NCBI GenBank assembly: GCA_964575095.1
Contig: CAZNPA010000002.1
Coordinates: forward strand, 62,001 to 126,000
Source of the DNA: CAZNPA01 sp964575095
GTDB taxonomy: Bacteria; Pseudomonadota; Alphaproteobacteria; Rickettsiales; SXRF01
Length of the DNA: 64,000 bases
Direction: 5' to 3'
The number at the start of each line of letters is the position of its first letter. Positions within the stretch are counted from its first letter, which is position 1. Shown piece after piece: positions 26,108 through 34,954 of this stretch. The translations under genes were made by a program, and so were the position numbers. The notes beneath the pieces are model-generated. The model was not told where the DNA came from, did no database searches, and was given only the letters and a program-made list of their open reading frames with translations.

Positions 26108-26842
26108 ATGAAAAGTAAAATAAAAGTGAAAACGCCGGTGATTGGCATAACGCTCGATTATGAGACATCGGGCGGTTACTCCAAAATGCCGTGGTACGCG
26201 CTGCGTGAGAATTATTGCGCCGCGGTGAGCCGTTTCGGGGCGCTTCCCGTGCCGCTGCCGCACGAAGCGGCGCGCGCCGAAGATTACCTTAATTTAATCG
26301 ACGGGCTGATCGTGACCGGCGGTGCGTTCGATGTTTCGCCGGAATTATACGGCGAATCCCACACGCATGAAAAAACTTCGACCAAAGACAATCGCACCAA
26401 GTTCGAATTTGCCGTCACGCGCGGCGCGATTGACAAAAAAATCCCCATTCTCGGCATTTGCGGCGGCGAGCAATTGCTCAACGTTGTCTTGGGCGGCACG
26501 CTGATCCAGCATATTCCTGATACGATAAAGAACGCGCTGGAGCACGAGCAGAAAAATCCGCGCACCGAGCCGGGCCATACGCTCACCATCGAACGCGGCA
26601 CGCTGCTGCATAAAATCGTCGACAGTGACACAATGGACGTCAACACCGCGCATCACCAGGCCATCGCCAAACCGGCGCCGGGAGTGGTCGTCAACGCCAA
26701 GACCTCCGATGGCGTCATCGAAGGCATCGAATTTCCCGGCCATCCGTTTTGCTTAGGGGTCCAGTGGCATCCGGAATACGATGTTTCGCCTGCCGATAAA
26801 AAAATATTCAAAGCATTCGTAGAAGCCTGCCATGGACGGTGA
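26108..26842 (+). CDS. Gamma-glutamyl-GABA hydrolase-like protein (peptidase C26)
   Basis: Class-I glutamine amidotransferase fold; family members hydrolyse gamma-glutamyl bonds, as in putrescine breakdown. 244 residues from MKSKIKVKTPVIGITLDYE at 26108; the upstream ATG at 26045 adds a non-homologous leader. The nucleophile Cys is in ILGICGGEQLLNVVLGG and the His-Glu pair in VQWHPEYD. The substrate is not known; no puu genes are nearby. Its stop overlaps the next start. Confidence 0.85.
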   Translation: MKSKIKVKTPVIGITLDYETSGGYSKMPWYALRENYCAAVSRFGALPVPLPHEAARAEDYLNLIDGLIVTGGAFDVSPELYGESHTHEKTSTKDNRTKFEFAVTRGAIDKKIPILGICGGEQLLNVVLGGTLIQHIPDTIKNALEHEQKNPRTEPGHTLTIERGTLLHKIVDSDTMDVNTAHHQAIAKPAPGVVVNAKTSDGVIEGIEFPGHPFCLGVQWHPEYDVSPADKKIFKAFVEACHGR

Positions 26843-27557
26843 ACGCATCGCCAAACGCCTGGCGCGCGCCGGACTGTGCTCGCGCCGTGAGGCGGAGACG
26901 TGGATCATCGCTGGCCGCGTGCGCGTCAACGACAAGAAAATCACCACGCCGGCGTTCAATGTCAGCGACAGCGACCGCATTGCGGTCGACGGCAAAGTCA
27001 TCGCCGAGGCGGAGAAAACAAGATTGTGGCTCTACCACAAACCGGCCGGGCTGGTGACGACGCACAAGGACGAGCAAGGCCGCAAAACCGTCTTCGACGT
27101 ATTGCCTAAAAGCATGCCGCGCGTCATTTCCGTCGGCAGGCTTGATTTAAATTCGGAAGGATTATTGCTGCTCACCAACGACGGCGGCCTGGCGCGCAAG
27201 CTCGAATTGCCCTCGAGCGGCTGGATTCGCCGCTACCGCGTGCGCTCGTTCGGCACCATTATGCCCGATACGTTGGAGCGTATGCGAAAAGGTATGACAA
27301 TCGACGGCGTGCGTTATCAAGGCATGGAGGTGACGCAGGAAGAAGGCGGCGGCGCCAACCGCTGGCTGGTGGTTTCGCTCAAGGAAGGCAAGAACCGCGA
27401 GATCCGCAAAATCTTCGAGCATTTCGGCCTCAAGGTCAACCGCCTGATCCGCCTCTCCTACGGCCCCTTTGTGCTGGGAAGCCTCGGCCGCGGCGAAATC
27501 AAAGCTGTGCCCGGGAATGTGCTGAAGTCTTTTATCGGAGTGGCCAGTGGTCAGTGA
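26832..27557 (+). CDS. RsuA/RluB-family pseudouridine synthase
   Basis: Modifies rRNA uridines. An S4 RNA-binding domain at residues 1-60 (IAKRLARAGLCSRREAETWI) is followed by a catalytic domain with the Asp motif VGRLDLNSEGLLLLTNDG and the late KEGKNREIRKIFEHFGL. 241 residues. It overlaps the C26 hydrolase gene by 11 bp. The last five codons and the stop (VASGQ, TGA) come from the heptamer repeat at 27540. RluB is favoured by size and motif, but RluE/RsuA cannot be excluded. Confidence 0.9.
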   Translation: MDGERIAKRLARAGLCSRREAETWIIAGRVRVNDKKITTPAFNVSDSDRIAVDGKVIAEAEKTRLWLYHKPAGLVTTHKDEQGRKTVFDVLPKSMPRVISVGRLDLNSEGLLLLTNDGGLARKLELPSSGWIRRYRVRSFGTIMPDTLERMRKGMTIDGVRYQGMEVTQEEGGGANRWLVVSLKEGKNREIRKIFEHFGLKVNRLIRLSYGPFVLGSLGRGEIKAVPGNVLKSFIGVASGQ

Positions 27558-27620
27558 ACAGTGGCCAGAAGAATTTATTTTGCTATACTCGCCACCAACC
27601 ACTAGCCACTGATCACTTAC
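27540..27620. repeat. Heptamer-arm hairpin between the RluB-like gene and rsmD
   Basis: Left-arm units GTGGCCA/GTGGTCA, right-arm units CCACTAG/CCACTGA, with an A+T-rich centre. The left arm encodes the C-terminus and stop of the synthase; the right arm ends 3 bp before the rsmD ATG. Close in sequence to the element at 36415-36513. Confidence 0.8.
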
Positions 27621-27623
27621 CCC

Positions 27624-28190
27624 ATGCGCATCATTTCCGGTAAACATAAAGGCCGTAGACTCGAACTTCCCAAGGAAGCAGGCAATGCCATCCGCCCGAC
27701 GTCGGACTTCGCGCGCGAGGCCATTTTCAATATCCTGGCGCACGGCAAGGCGGGTTTGAACGGACACACCTTCGACGGCAAAAACGTGCTCGATGTGTTT
27801 TGCGGCACCGGCGCCTTCGGGCTTGAGGCGCTGTCGCGCGGCGCAGCGCGCGTGCTGTTCATCGACCAGGCGCGCGAGGCGCTCACCGCCGCGCGCTATA
27901 ATGCCGAGCGCATCCAGGAAATGGCTGCCGTCGATTTCATGCTGGCCGATGCGACGAAACTCGGCAAAGCCCGTAAAGCCTACGATTTGGTATTCCTCGA
28001 TCCGCCCTATTTCAGCAAATTGATCGCGCCGAGTTTAAAAAGTTTGCACGAGGGCGGGTGGCTGGCGCCCGATTCGGTCATCGTCGTCGAACACGATGTC
28101 AAAGAGGAAATCGCCCTGCCGCCGGAATTCAAAAGCGTCGATGTGCGCCGCTACGGCCGCGCCGTGGTCGAGCTGATTAAGCTGCAATAG
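27624..28190 (+). CDS. rsmD: 16S rRNA (guanine966-N2)-methyltransferase
   Basis: SAM-dependent methylation of 16S rRNA. 188 residues. N-terminal MRIISGKHKGRRLELP, RPTSDFAREAIFNIL, SAM motif DVFCGTGAFGLEALSRGA, and catalytic LVFLDPPYFSK. It starts right after the repeat arm and has no Shine-Dalgarno sequence I can see. Ends 3 bp before the maiA stop on the other strand. Confidence 0.94.
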   Translation: MRIISGKHKGRRLELPKEAGNAIRPTSDFAREAIFNILAHGKAGLNGHTFDGKNVLDVFCGTGAFGLEALSRGAARVLFIDQAREALTAARYNAERIQEMAAVDFMLADATKLGKARKAYDLVFLDPPYFSKLIAPSLKSLHEGGWLAPDSVIVVEHDVKEEIALPPEFKSVDVRRYGRAVVELIKLQ

Positions 28191-28193
28191 ATT

Positions 28194-28838
28194 TTATACC
28201 GCGTCCGGCTGCTTCGATGGATGCGCGGCTTGAAAAGCGGGATGTTGTTCGCACGTCTCGGCGATGCGCATAATGGTGGAGTAGGCCGAAAGATCGGCGT
28301 TGTAGCGTTTGGCGTTGAATATCTGCGGCACGAGCACGCAGTCGGCCATCGTCGGTTCGTCGCCGTGGCAGAATTTCCCCGTATAATCGCTCTCGGCGAG
28401 CAGGTGCTCCAGCGCCGAGAAACCTTCCGCGATCCAGTGCTGGTACCAGCGGTTTTTATCGTCGTCGGAAAGTTTCAGATCTTCGGTCAGGAATTTAAGC
28501 GGCCCCAGATTATTGAGCGGCGCGATGTCGGAAGCCACCGCATGCGACAGCGCCCGCACGCGCCCCCGCTCATGCGCCGGTTTGGGGAGCAGCGCCGGAA
28601 ACGGATGCATCTCTTCCAGATATTCGATAATCGCCAGCGACTGCGTCAGCAGATGATTGCCGTCGATCAGCGCCGGGACTTTTCCCTGCGGGTTGAGCTT
28701 GGTGTAGGCGCTTTCCTTCTGCTCGGATTTAAGCAAATTAATCGGAATCGTGCCGTACGGCAGGCCCTTGATGGCCAGCGCGATGCGCACGCGATACGAA
28801 GCGGAGGAGCGGAAATACGAATAGAGTTTCAGCATCAC
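28194..28838 (-). CDS. maiA: Maleylacetoacetate isomerase
   Basis: Zeta-class glutathione transferase that isomerises maleylacetoacetate to fumarylacetoacetate. 214 residues. N-terminal active site YFRSSASYRVRIALAIKGL (the family motif SSCSWR/SSASYR), then LNPQGKVPALIDGNHLLTQS and the helical C-terminal domain. It overlaps fahA by 4 bp, so the pair is translationally coupled. Confidence 0.93.
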   Translation of the reverse strand: MMLKLYSYFRSSASYRVRIALAIKGLPYGTIPINLLKSEQKESAYTKLNPQGKVPALIDGNHLLTQSLAIIEYLEEMHPFPALLPKPAHERGRVRALSHAVASDIAPLNNLGPLKFLTEDLKLSDDDKNRWYQHWIAEGFSALEHLLAESDYTGKFCHGDEPTMADCVLVPQIFNAKRYNADLSAYSTIMRIAETCEQHPAFQAAHPSKQPDAV

Positions 28839-29842
28839 GCCGTCTTTTTCATGGCCTTATACGCGTAAGGAACGACCTTTTGCTCAATCGTTCCAAAAAT
28901 CGACGCGCCTTTGGCATCCAGCATTTCGATTTTGACCGTATCGCCGTATTTCATGAACGGCGTTGTTGATTCGCCGGTCTCGAGTTTTTCGATGGTGCGT
29001 TTCTCGACGATGCACGAGGAGCCGATGCTTTTATCTTTGTTGGAAACCGTGCCGGAGCCCAAGATCGTTCCCGCCGACAGATGCCGCGTGCGCGCCGCAT
29101 GCGCGATCAGGAACGGGAAGTTGAACACCATGTCGACACCGGCATTGGGCTTGCCGTAGAGCGCGCCGTTATAATGCGTGATGAGCGGCAGGTGCACCTT
29201 GCCGTCTTTCCAGGCATCGCCCAGCTCGTCGGGCGTGACCGCCACCGGCGAGAAAGCAGTCGCCGGCTTGGCTTGCAGGAACCCGAAACCTTTGGTCAGT
29301 TCCGGCATGGCGAGATAGCGAAGCGATACGTCGTTTACCAGCATGATGAGCTTGATATGCGCGCTCGCATCTTCGGGCGTGATGCCCATCGGCACGTCGT
29401 CGGTGACGATGGCGATTTCCGCCTCGAAATCGATGCCGAATTTTTCATCCGAGACCGGAATGTCGTCGTGCGGCCCCAAGAGCCAGTCCGATTCGCCCTG
29501 GTACATCAAGGGATCGGTCCAGAAACTCTCCGGCATCTCGACGCCGCGGGATTTCCTGACCAGCTCGACATGGTTGACATAGCTGGACGCATCGAGCCAC
29601 TGGTAGGCGCGCGGCAGCGGCGACGCCAGTTTTTTGATGTCGAGCGCAAAGGCATCGCGCGCCTGACCGGCATTGAGCATGCCCGACACCTGGTCGAGCT
29701 CGTTATGCACGCCCGCCCAGTTCTCAAGCGCCTGCTGCAACGTCGGCACAATGCCGTCGACCTTGACCGCCGATTTCAAATCCTTGCTGACGACGATCAG
29801 CGTGCCGTCCCGGCCGCCTTGTTTTAATGAGGCTAGTTTCAT
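28835..29842 (-). CDS. fahA: Fumarylacetoacetase
   Basis: Cleaves fumarylacetoacetate to fumarate and acetoacetate, the last step of tyrosine breakdown. 335 residues, the two-domain bacterial form. The metal-binding stretch FGIDFEAEIAIVTDDVP and ISAGTILGSGTVSNKD-type loop are present (as LSAGTILGSGTVSNKD). Followed by maiA and preceded by hmgA, with a repeat between. Confidence 0.93.
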   Translation of the reverse strand: MKLASLKQGGRDGTLIVVSKDLKSAVKVDGIVPTLQQALENWAGVHNELDQVSGMLNAGQARDAFALDIKKLASPLPRAYQWLDASSYVNHVELVRKSRGVEMPESFWTDPLMYQGESDWLLGPHDDIPVSDEKFGIDFEAEIAIVTDDVPMGITPEDASAHIKLIMLVNDVSLRYLAMPELTKGFGFLQAKPATAFSPVAVTPDELGDAWKDGKVHLPLITHYNGALYGKPNAGVDMVFNFPFLIAHAARTRHLSAGTILGSGTVSNKDKSIGSSCIVEKRTIEKLETGESTTPFMKYGDTVKIEMLDAKGASIFGTIEQKVVPYAYKAMKKTA

Positions 29843-29857
29843 TTTTTCTCCTATACA

Positions 29858-29945
29858 TCCTAAGCGGAGGCCGTAAGGCCGGAGTCGAAGGATCTTTGAC
29901 TTTGCAACGATAAAGTTCCTTCGACTCGCTTTCGCTCGCTCAGGA
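29858..29945. repeat. GTCGAAGGATC repeat, copy 1
   Basis: Core GGAGTCGAAGGATCTTTG, then GCAACGATAAAG, then TTCCTTCGACTC; the outer parts form an inverted repeat. Related to 42713-42814. It separates hmgA from fahA. Confidence 0.75.
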
Positions 29946-29950
29946 TTTTT

Positions 29951-31072
29951 TTAAATTTTCCAACTATCTACGTATTCTTTCCATTCCACGCTCACCGACT
30001 CCCTCGAAATCTCGACCGCGTCGCGCGTGTCGATCATCACCGCCACTTCGTCGGTCTCTTTATTTTTGGGCGTAAAGGCATTGCCCATGGCTTTGGGATG
30101 CGGGCCATGCGGAAATCCTGACGGATGCACCGTCACCATGCCGGGGTGGATGTTGTCGCGGCTGAAAAAATTGCCCTGATGGTAGAAAATGATTTCCTCG
30201 AAGTCGTTGTTGGAATGGTAGAACGGGACTTTGAGCGCATCCGGATCGGTCTCGAACGGCCGCGGCACGAAGGTGCAGACGACGAAACGATTGGCGAGGA
30301 ACGTCGTATGTGCCGAAGGCGGCAGGTGATAGCGGTGGCTCATCAGGGGCCTGATATCGCGCCAGTTGATTTTAACCGGCACGTTGTCGCCATGCCAGCC
30401 CACCGTGTCGAGCGGGTTGAATGGGAAAGTGACGGTTGAGAGTTTGCCTAAGCGCTTAATGATAACTTTGGTTTTTTTGTTGCCCTGCTGCGCTTTGAAC
30501 TTAGCGTTGATGGCGGGAGTATCGAGCATCGCTTCATCGAAGATGGCGTTGGGCCCGACCAGGCCTTTGTCCGGCAACTTATAGCCGTCGTTGGTGGCTT
30601 CTATCAGCAGGAATGTGGCTTGGCCTTTGCATTCGACGCGCCAGCGCAGTCCCCGCGGCAGCACGATGTAATCGCCTTCGGAGAAGCTCATGTGCCCGAA
30701 ATCGCAGTAAAAATCGCCGGATCCGGCATGGACGAAAATCATGTCGTCGCCATCGCCGTTGCTGGCTAAGTGGTCCATCTTGCCGGATGTGCGCCACAGC
30801 CGAAAACGCATCGAAGCGTTGTGCACGATCGGTTGTGCCATCCACGGCGAGTCCGCCGATTTCTTGAGTTTTACCAAATCAAAGGCGCGCGGGCGGGTGT
30901 CGCCTTCCCAGGAAATCCAGCCGGTTGGGGGATTCGCGTGGTGTAAGTGGCTGACGGGGCCGAAGAATCCCTCGCGGCCGAATTCGCGCTCGTACGTGCC
31001 CTTGGGCAGGTCGCAATGCGCCTGGCGCGACGATTTGCCTTCGACCTTAGGGAATTTTATCCAATGCTTCAT
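29951..31072 (-). CDS. hmgA: Homogentisate 1,2-dioxygenase
   Basis: Non-haem Fe(II) enzyme opening the homogentisate ring to maleylacetoacetate. 373 residues, shorter than the 430-445 of the common form. Metal and active-site region: KVPFYHSNNDFEEIIFYHQG and VTVHPSGFPHGPHPKAMGN. Followed by fahA and maiA on the same strand, so the lower tyrosine pathway is one unit. Confidence 0.92.
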   Translation of the reverse strand: MKHWIKFPKVEGKSSRQAHCDLPKGTYEREFGREGFFGPVSHLHHANPPTGWISWEGDTRPRAFDLVKLKKSADSPWMAQPIVHNASMRFRLWRTSGKMDHLASNGDGDDMIFVHAGSGDFYCDFGHMSFSEGDYIVLPRGLRWRVECKGQATFLLIEATNDGYKLPDKGLVGPNAIFDEAMLDTPAINAKFKAQQGNKKTKVIIKRLGKLSTVTFPFNPLDTVGWHGDNVPVKINWRDIRPLMSHRYHLPPSAHTTFLANRFVVCTFVPRPFETDPDALKVPFYHSNNDFEEIIFYHQGNFFSRDNIHPGMVTVHPSGFPHGPHPKAMGNAFTPKNKETDEVAVMIDTRDAVEISRESVSVEWKEYVDSWKI

Positions 31073-31140
31073 AATAACCTTATCGAAAAAATATACGGGG
31101 CATGGTATTAGGAAGCAGAGGCAAAATCAAGGAGGCGGGT

Positions 31141-31683
31141 ATGCAGAGGATTTTAATGGGTTGCGCCTTGTGCGCGCTCGGATTTTCACCGGTTTACGCG
31201 CAGATGGACGAGAACAGCGTGCAAAGTGCGCCGGTCATAGAGGTGCAGCAAAACACGGAGTTGCAGCAGGACGTGGGACTTTGGGAGTTGCCCAAAACAA
31301 CGATAGGTGAGGCGATCCAATCGCAAGGCGGCGGCGCGATTCCGGCCTTGCCGCTCGAGATAAAGACCAGCAAAAGCGGCATCAAATATGTAAGCGGCGG
31401 CATCGGCGATGAGGAAATGGCGCAGCTGAAATCGATCGGGCAGGAATACAATCTGCACCTGCTGGTTTCCGCCAAGACCGGTGAATACATCACCGGCGCC
31501 GATGTGCGCATAGCAGGCGCGGACGGCAAGGAAATCTTAAGCGTGCAGGGCGCCGGGCCGTATGTGTTCGCAAAGTTACCGGCGGGCAGTTATAAGATCG
31601 AGGCGAAGTGGAACGGCGTAACGCAGAAAGCGAACGTCAAGCTGCCGGATAAGGGCAGCGTCCGGTCGCACATCGCGTTTTAG
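31141..31683 (+). CDS. Small secreted protein with a carboxypeptidase-regulatory-like domain
   Basis: 180 residues from the ATG at 31141, which has AGGAGG 6 bp upstream; an earlier ATG at 31102 lacks that. Signal peptide RILMGCALCALGFSPVYA. The C-terminal 80 residues look like a single beta-sandwich of the CarboxypepD_reg type: TGEYITGADVRIAGADGKE, then AKLPAGSYKIEAKWNGV and VKLPDKGS. The middle part is acidic and unrecognised. Exported; function unknown. Its stop overlaps the 3' end of the orphan at 31680. Confidence 0.8.
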   Translation: MQRILMGCALCALGFSPVYAQMDENSVQSAPVIEVQQNTELQQDVGLWELPKTTIGEAIQSQGGGAIPALPLEIKTSKSGIKYVSGGIGDEEMAQLKSIGQEYNLHLLVSAKTGEYITGADVRIAGADGKEILSVQGAGPYVFAKLPAGSYKIEAKWNGVTQKANVKLPDKGSVRSHIAF

Positions 31684-32975
31684 TGGCCTTTGCCGTGTCC
31701 GCCGACCGGAGGTTTTCCGGCATGTTTTGCGGCGTGTGATTTATTCGACGCGTCGGGTTTTTTTGCTATCGGCGCCGCTTTGGCTGCGGCGGCATCGAAT
31801 GATTCCTGCGCCACCGCTTCGGGAATGGTCATTTGAAGTTTTATATCGCCGCCCGGTTCGCTGAAGGTGATCTGTTTTATGTGCGCTTCGGAGAAACCGA
31901 ATATGGGCAGGAAATTTCTCGCTCGTATTTTGATGATGGGGCTGTCCGCCCCGACATAATTGACGACAAAATCCGTACCGGCCTCGGCGCAGGAATATGA
32001 AGGCGGCGCGAACGTGCGTTTGAGCAGCGTCACGAATTTTTCACGCGTATAATGGGCGGAAGGTTTGGCTACCGGCGCCGCCGTTTCAACGGCGACCGGT
32101 GCTTTGGCCTCCGGCTTTGGCGTTACCGGTGTGGTTTTTTTCTCAGCTTCAGGTTGCGGCGTATGCACAATAACGCCATCGGCAAGGCCTTGGAAAAGCG
32201 GTGTCCGATCCGTGTCCTTGGCGACGTTGTGAAAAATGACGTGGGAGGCTTTGCCGTCGTGAGTGATGGTGATATTTTTTAGGCCTTCCCACTTAGGGTC
32301 TTTTGCTGCTTTGGCTTTCGCATACTCGCATATCGCCTGCGCCAGATTGTCTAAGGTAACCGGGTCGCTGATTTTTCCGGCTTTCTTCCAAGCGTGAATC
32401 AGCTTCTCCATGATGAACGTCGCCACTTCCCAATCCTCCATCGGCGCTGCGGCCGGCGCCGAAGCAGGAGCGGGAACGGATTTGGCTTCAGGCTGCGGCA
32501 GCGCGGTGGTTTCCTGCGGTGCATTAAATTTTTTCAGTGCGCTCCGCATTCTGTATGCGGGCACGGCAAGCGTGACCAAAGGTTCGATATTGAGTTCCAG
32601 GTCGTCCGGATTGCCGGCGGCATTACCCGGCTCTTCCGGCACCAGATAGTTTCTCAGCTCTTCTTTATTTAGGTCCACTTGCGCCAGCGTGTTATTTTCC
32701 AGCGCTTTTTTCGGTAGATCGATGACAAAGATTTCATCTTTTGTATTATTTATGGTGCGATAGTCCACCATGGGCCGCGTGCCGGTTAATTCCTCTATCA
32801 TGTCTTCTATTTCCGGAATAATCAGCTTCGGATCATTTTCGGTAATGGCCTTGGCATTACGCAGGATTTGCGCCACGGAAGGAGTGGCCGGTGCGGCCGG
32901 CGGGGGTTCCCCGCCGAATGTCTGGATGGAGACATTTGGTTTTTCTCCGGGTGGCGGTGTCGGTTGCGTAGCCAT
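31680..32975 (-). CDS. Orphan with the repeated 60-residue domain (a)
   Basis: 431 residues. A Pro-rich N-terminus, then a segment with EIFVIDLPKKAL and LVTLAVPAYRMRSALKKF, a Pro/Ala linker, a middle part with NITITHDGKASHVIFHNVA and TPLFQGLADGVIV, a second linker, a C-terminal segment with GTDFVVNYVGAD and DIKLQMTIPEAVAQESF, and a basic His/Lys tail. The ITxxxDG...IxHV...LFQ pattern matches the C-terminal domain of 34075-34854. No signal or membrane segment. It follows 32981-33919 by 5 bp, same operon. Confidence 0.82.
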   Translation of the reverse strand: MATQPTPPPGEKPNVSIQTFGGEPPPAAPATPSVAQILRNAKAITENDPKLIIPEIEDMIEELTGTRPMVDYRTINNTKDEIFVIDLPKKALENNTLAQVDLNKEELRNYLVPEEPGNAAGNPDDLELNIEPLVTLAVPAYRMRSALKKFNAPQETTALPQPEAKSVPAPASAPAAAPMEDWEVATFIMEKLIHAWKKAGKISDPVTLDNLAQAICEYAKAKAAKDPKWEGLKNITITHDGKASHVIFHNVAKDTDRTPLFQGLADGVIVHTPQPEAEKKTTPVTPKPEAKAPVAVETAAPVAKPSAHYTREKFVTLLKRTFAPPSYSCAEAGTDFVVNYVGADSPIIKIRARNFLPIFGFSEAHIKQITFSEPGGDIKLQMTIPEAVAQESFDAAAAKAAPIAKKPDASNKSHAAKHAGKPPVGGHGKGH

Positions 32976-32980
32976 AAATT

Positions 32981-33919
32981 TTAAAGAGCCCGTTGCTGCG
33001 GCTTCGTGGCTTTGAGCGTGGCATTCAACAGCGCCGGCGGCACTTCGACAACGATTTTTCCTGAACGGGAAATTGCAATTCCTGCCTGGGCGGGGTTGGG
33101 ATGCAGCGTCTCCACTTTTGCCTGATGGCTTACCTTATCAACGACATAGGAACCGTCAGGCTGGCGATTGACCGTCGCCGATTCGAAGCCTTTTCGTTGC
33201 GGTGGCTCGGTGACGTCCCAGCCTTGCGCTTCCGGGTCGGAGAAAGCATGCTTGGTAATGATATCGGCCAGCAGGGAAGGATCGGCTTTTTCTCCGGTAA
33301 TGTTCTGCATGCCGCCGTTATAGGCGATGGCACCCTCATCGAGCCGTGCACGCACGATTTGTTCTATGGCGGCAGCGGGAATTTTCCATTGTTGCCACTG
33401 GCGGTAGAATGGGCATTTGTTCCACCCCAGTTTCTCCAGTGCTGGTTTTAACTGGTCGGATGATACGCCGTTTTGGAGATGGATCAGCACCTTGTAAGCG
33501 CCGTTTTCACCGTTGCCGGCGGTGATTTCGTGGACTCTGGCCCGGTCGCCGGACAAGGGACCGACGGTGGATTGAAGAATGTCTTTCGTTGTTTCGAGTA
33601 ACAATGCCTGCCTGCTCGGTTGAGGAATTTCGACCGGAAGCGAAGATGGCGCTTGCGGCGCGGCGGCGGGCGATGACGCCGAAGTTTTTTCAGGCGTTGG
33701 TGTTTCTGATTCCAGAGGCGTAAGGGTAATATCCAATTCAGAGGGTCCATCCGTCGGTAGGCTCGTGCTGCGCGGTTGAACGACCGGCATGCTGCCGCGT
33801 TCTCCCAGTTTGGGTTTGGGAGGCGTTTCCGTTTGCTTGGCGTCACCGGTTCCGGCTGGTTTCTCACCCGGCTTTTTGCCGACGCCGCCGCCGGGAGCGT
33901 GTTGAATTTTATCAGACAT
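32981..33919 (-). CDS. Orphan with the repeated 60-residue domain (b)
   Basis: 312 residues. Residues 1-100 are low-complexity (Pro/Gly/Thr). The middle has AYKVLIHLQNGVSSDQLK and QWKIPAAAIEQIVRARL. The C-terminal copy has ATVNRQPDGSYVVDKVSHQA and GKIVVEVPPALLNATLKA, aligning with RQDGNDYIIEHV and LLLWMVPEDIMYDAI of 34075-34854. Cytoplasmic by appearance. Driven by box site 3. No known family. Confidence 0.82.
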   Translation of the reverse strand: MSDKIQHAPGGGVGKKPGEKPAGTGDAKQTETPPKPKLGERGSMPVVQPRSTSLPTDGPSELDITLTPLESETPTPEKTSASSPAAAPQAPSSLPVEIPQPSRQALLLETTKDILQSTVGPLSGDRARVHEITAGNGENGAYKVLIHLQNGVSSDQLKPALEKLGWNKCPFYRQWQQWKIPAAAIEQIVRARLDEGAIAYNGGMQNITGEKADPSLLADIITKHAFSDPEAQGWDVTEPPQRKGFESATVNRQPDGSYVVDKVSHQAKVETLHPNPAQAGIAISRSGKIVVEVPPALLNATLKATKPQQRAL

Positions 33920-33973
33920 ATTATTCCTACCTATTCCTCTATGTGATGAGCGCCTTTTTTAAGGTAATATCCA

Positions 33974-34018
33974 TTATTACCAGAGAATTGGCGCGGCGTT
34001 TGTTAAGATTGTGTTACA
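33974..34018 (-). promoter_or_regulatory. Shared direct-repeat box and -10 (site 3)
   Basis: On the minus strand TGTAACACAATCTTAACA (34018-34001), then 21 bp, then TAATAA (33979-33974), ahead of the orphan starting at 33919. An A+T-rich stretch with TATATATATAT lies further upstream. Confidence 0.65.
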
Positions 34019-34074
34019 ATTGCAGGGACAGGCGGATAATATAATATATTGATATATATATATCCGTTCGGTTT

Positions 34075-34854
34075 TTATTTTACGCGCAGTTGCTTCTTCT
34101 TGAGATGATCGTAGATCGCGTCGTACATTATATCTTCCGGGACCATCCATAGTAATAGCGTATGACTGTCATGTGTGCCTACGGCAATGCGGTCTTTGCT
34201 GGGGACGTCTTGAAATAACTGGTCCACCGGCGTGCCGGGGAACACATGCTCGATGATGTAGTCGTTGCCGTCCTGCCGCAGCGTGATGCGAGAGAGGCCG
34301 TTCTGGCGATCCGTTGTTTTTGTATTTCGTTGCGCTCTGTCTTTAAGAATATCTGTGAGATCGGACAGGCTTTCCACTTTGGTTGCGGTTTCCGAGTGCA
34401 GCAGCGCGCTCATCGTTTCTTTCGGCACGCGCCAGGCGTCGAACATCGCCGTGGCGCGGATGCGTTTTTTTTGTTCAACGCCCTGCTTGATGAACTGGCG
34501 TTGTGCGTCCAATATGGCATCTGCGCTCATCGGCTCCGTCTGCTCCTGTACCGCTCTTTCGGGGTATACCAGCACCGCCTTTTTTATCTGGCCCTCTGGA
34601 ACGTGCGTCGGCGCCACCAGCCCGAAGAAAGATTTTTCTTCCGAGGCGGCGTGGAATACACTTGCCTGTCCCGCAAGCCCTCTAAGCCGCTTCACGAACG
34701 CCGGAACGTCGAAATCGTTCGGCTTCGGGTATTGCAGGTGATAAAGGCGCTTGATATCGGCGCTTAATTGTATCGGTTTCCCGCGCTCGTAGGCGTATGC
34801 GCCGTTTGCCGTCTCGGCGTTTGCGCTACTCGGTTCCAAGGGCTGTGTAGCCAT
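34075..34854 (-). CDS. Orphan with the repeated 60-residue domain (c)
   Basis: 259 residues. The N-terminal half has DFDVPAFVKRLRGLAGQASV and SFFGLVAPTHVPEGQIKKAV. A helical middle contains ADAILDAQRQFIKQGVEQKK. The C-terminal domain reads ITLRQDGNDYIIEHVFPG, then VDQLFQDV, then LLLWMVPEDIMYDAIYDHL. It is the clearest single copy of the domain shared by the three neighbours. No signal peptide. It has its own box promoter (site 4). Confidence 0.82.
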   Translation of the reverse strand: MATQPLEPSSANAETANGAYAYERGKPIQLSADIKRLYHLQYPKPNDFDVPAFVKRLRGLAGQASVFHAASEEKSFFGLVAPTHVPEGQIKKAVLVYPERAVQEQTEPMSADAILDAQRQFIKQGVEQKKRIRATAMFDAWRVPKETMSALLHSETATKVESLSDLTDILKDRAQRNTKTTDRQNGLSRITLRQDGNDYIIEHVFPGTPVDQLFQDVPSKDRIAVGTHDSHTLLLWMVPEDIMYDAIYDHLKKKQLRVK

Positions 34855-34884
34855 GGTCTCTCTCGTTTCCAGTATGAATATACC

Positions 34885-34929
34885 ACTTTACCAGATACGC
34901 GGCCGGACGGGTGTGAAGATTGTGTGACA
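34885..34929 (-). promoter_or_regulatory. Shared direct-repeat box and -10 (site 4)
   Basis: On the minus strand TGTCACACAATCTTCACA (34929-34912), then 21 bp, then TAAAGT (34890-34885). This copy is the closest of the six to a PhoB-type box. Confidence 0.65.
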
Positions 34930-34954
34930 ATTAAGGGCGGATGAATCGGATAAA

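Noticed and set aside
27540..27620. CRISPR-like repeats
   Set aside because: Units are 7 bp without spacers of uniform length, the arms are complementary, and there are no cas genes. The same applies to the other heptamer elements.
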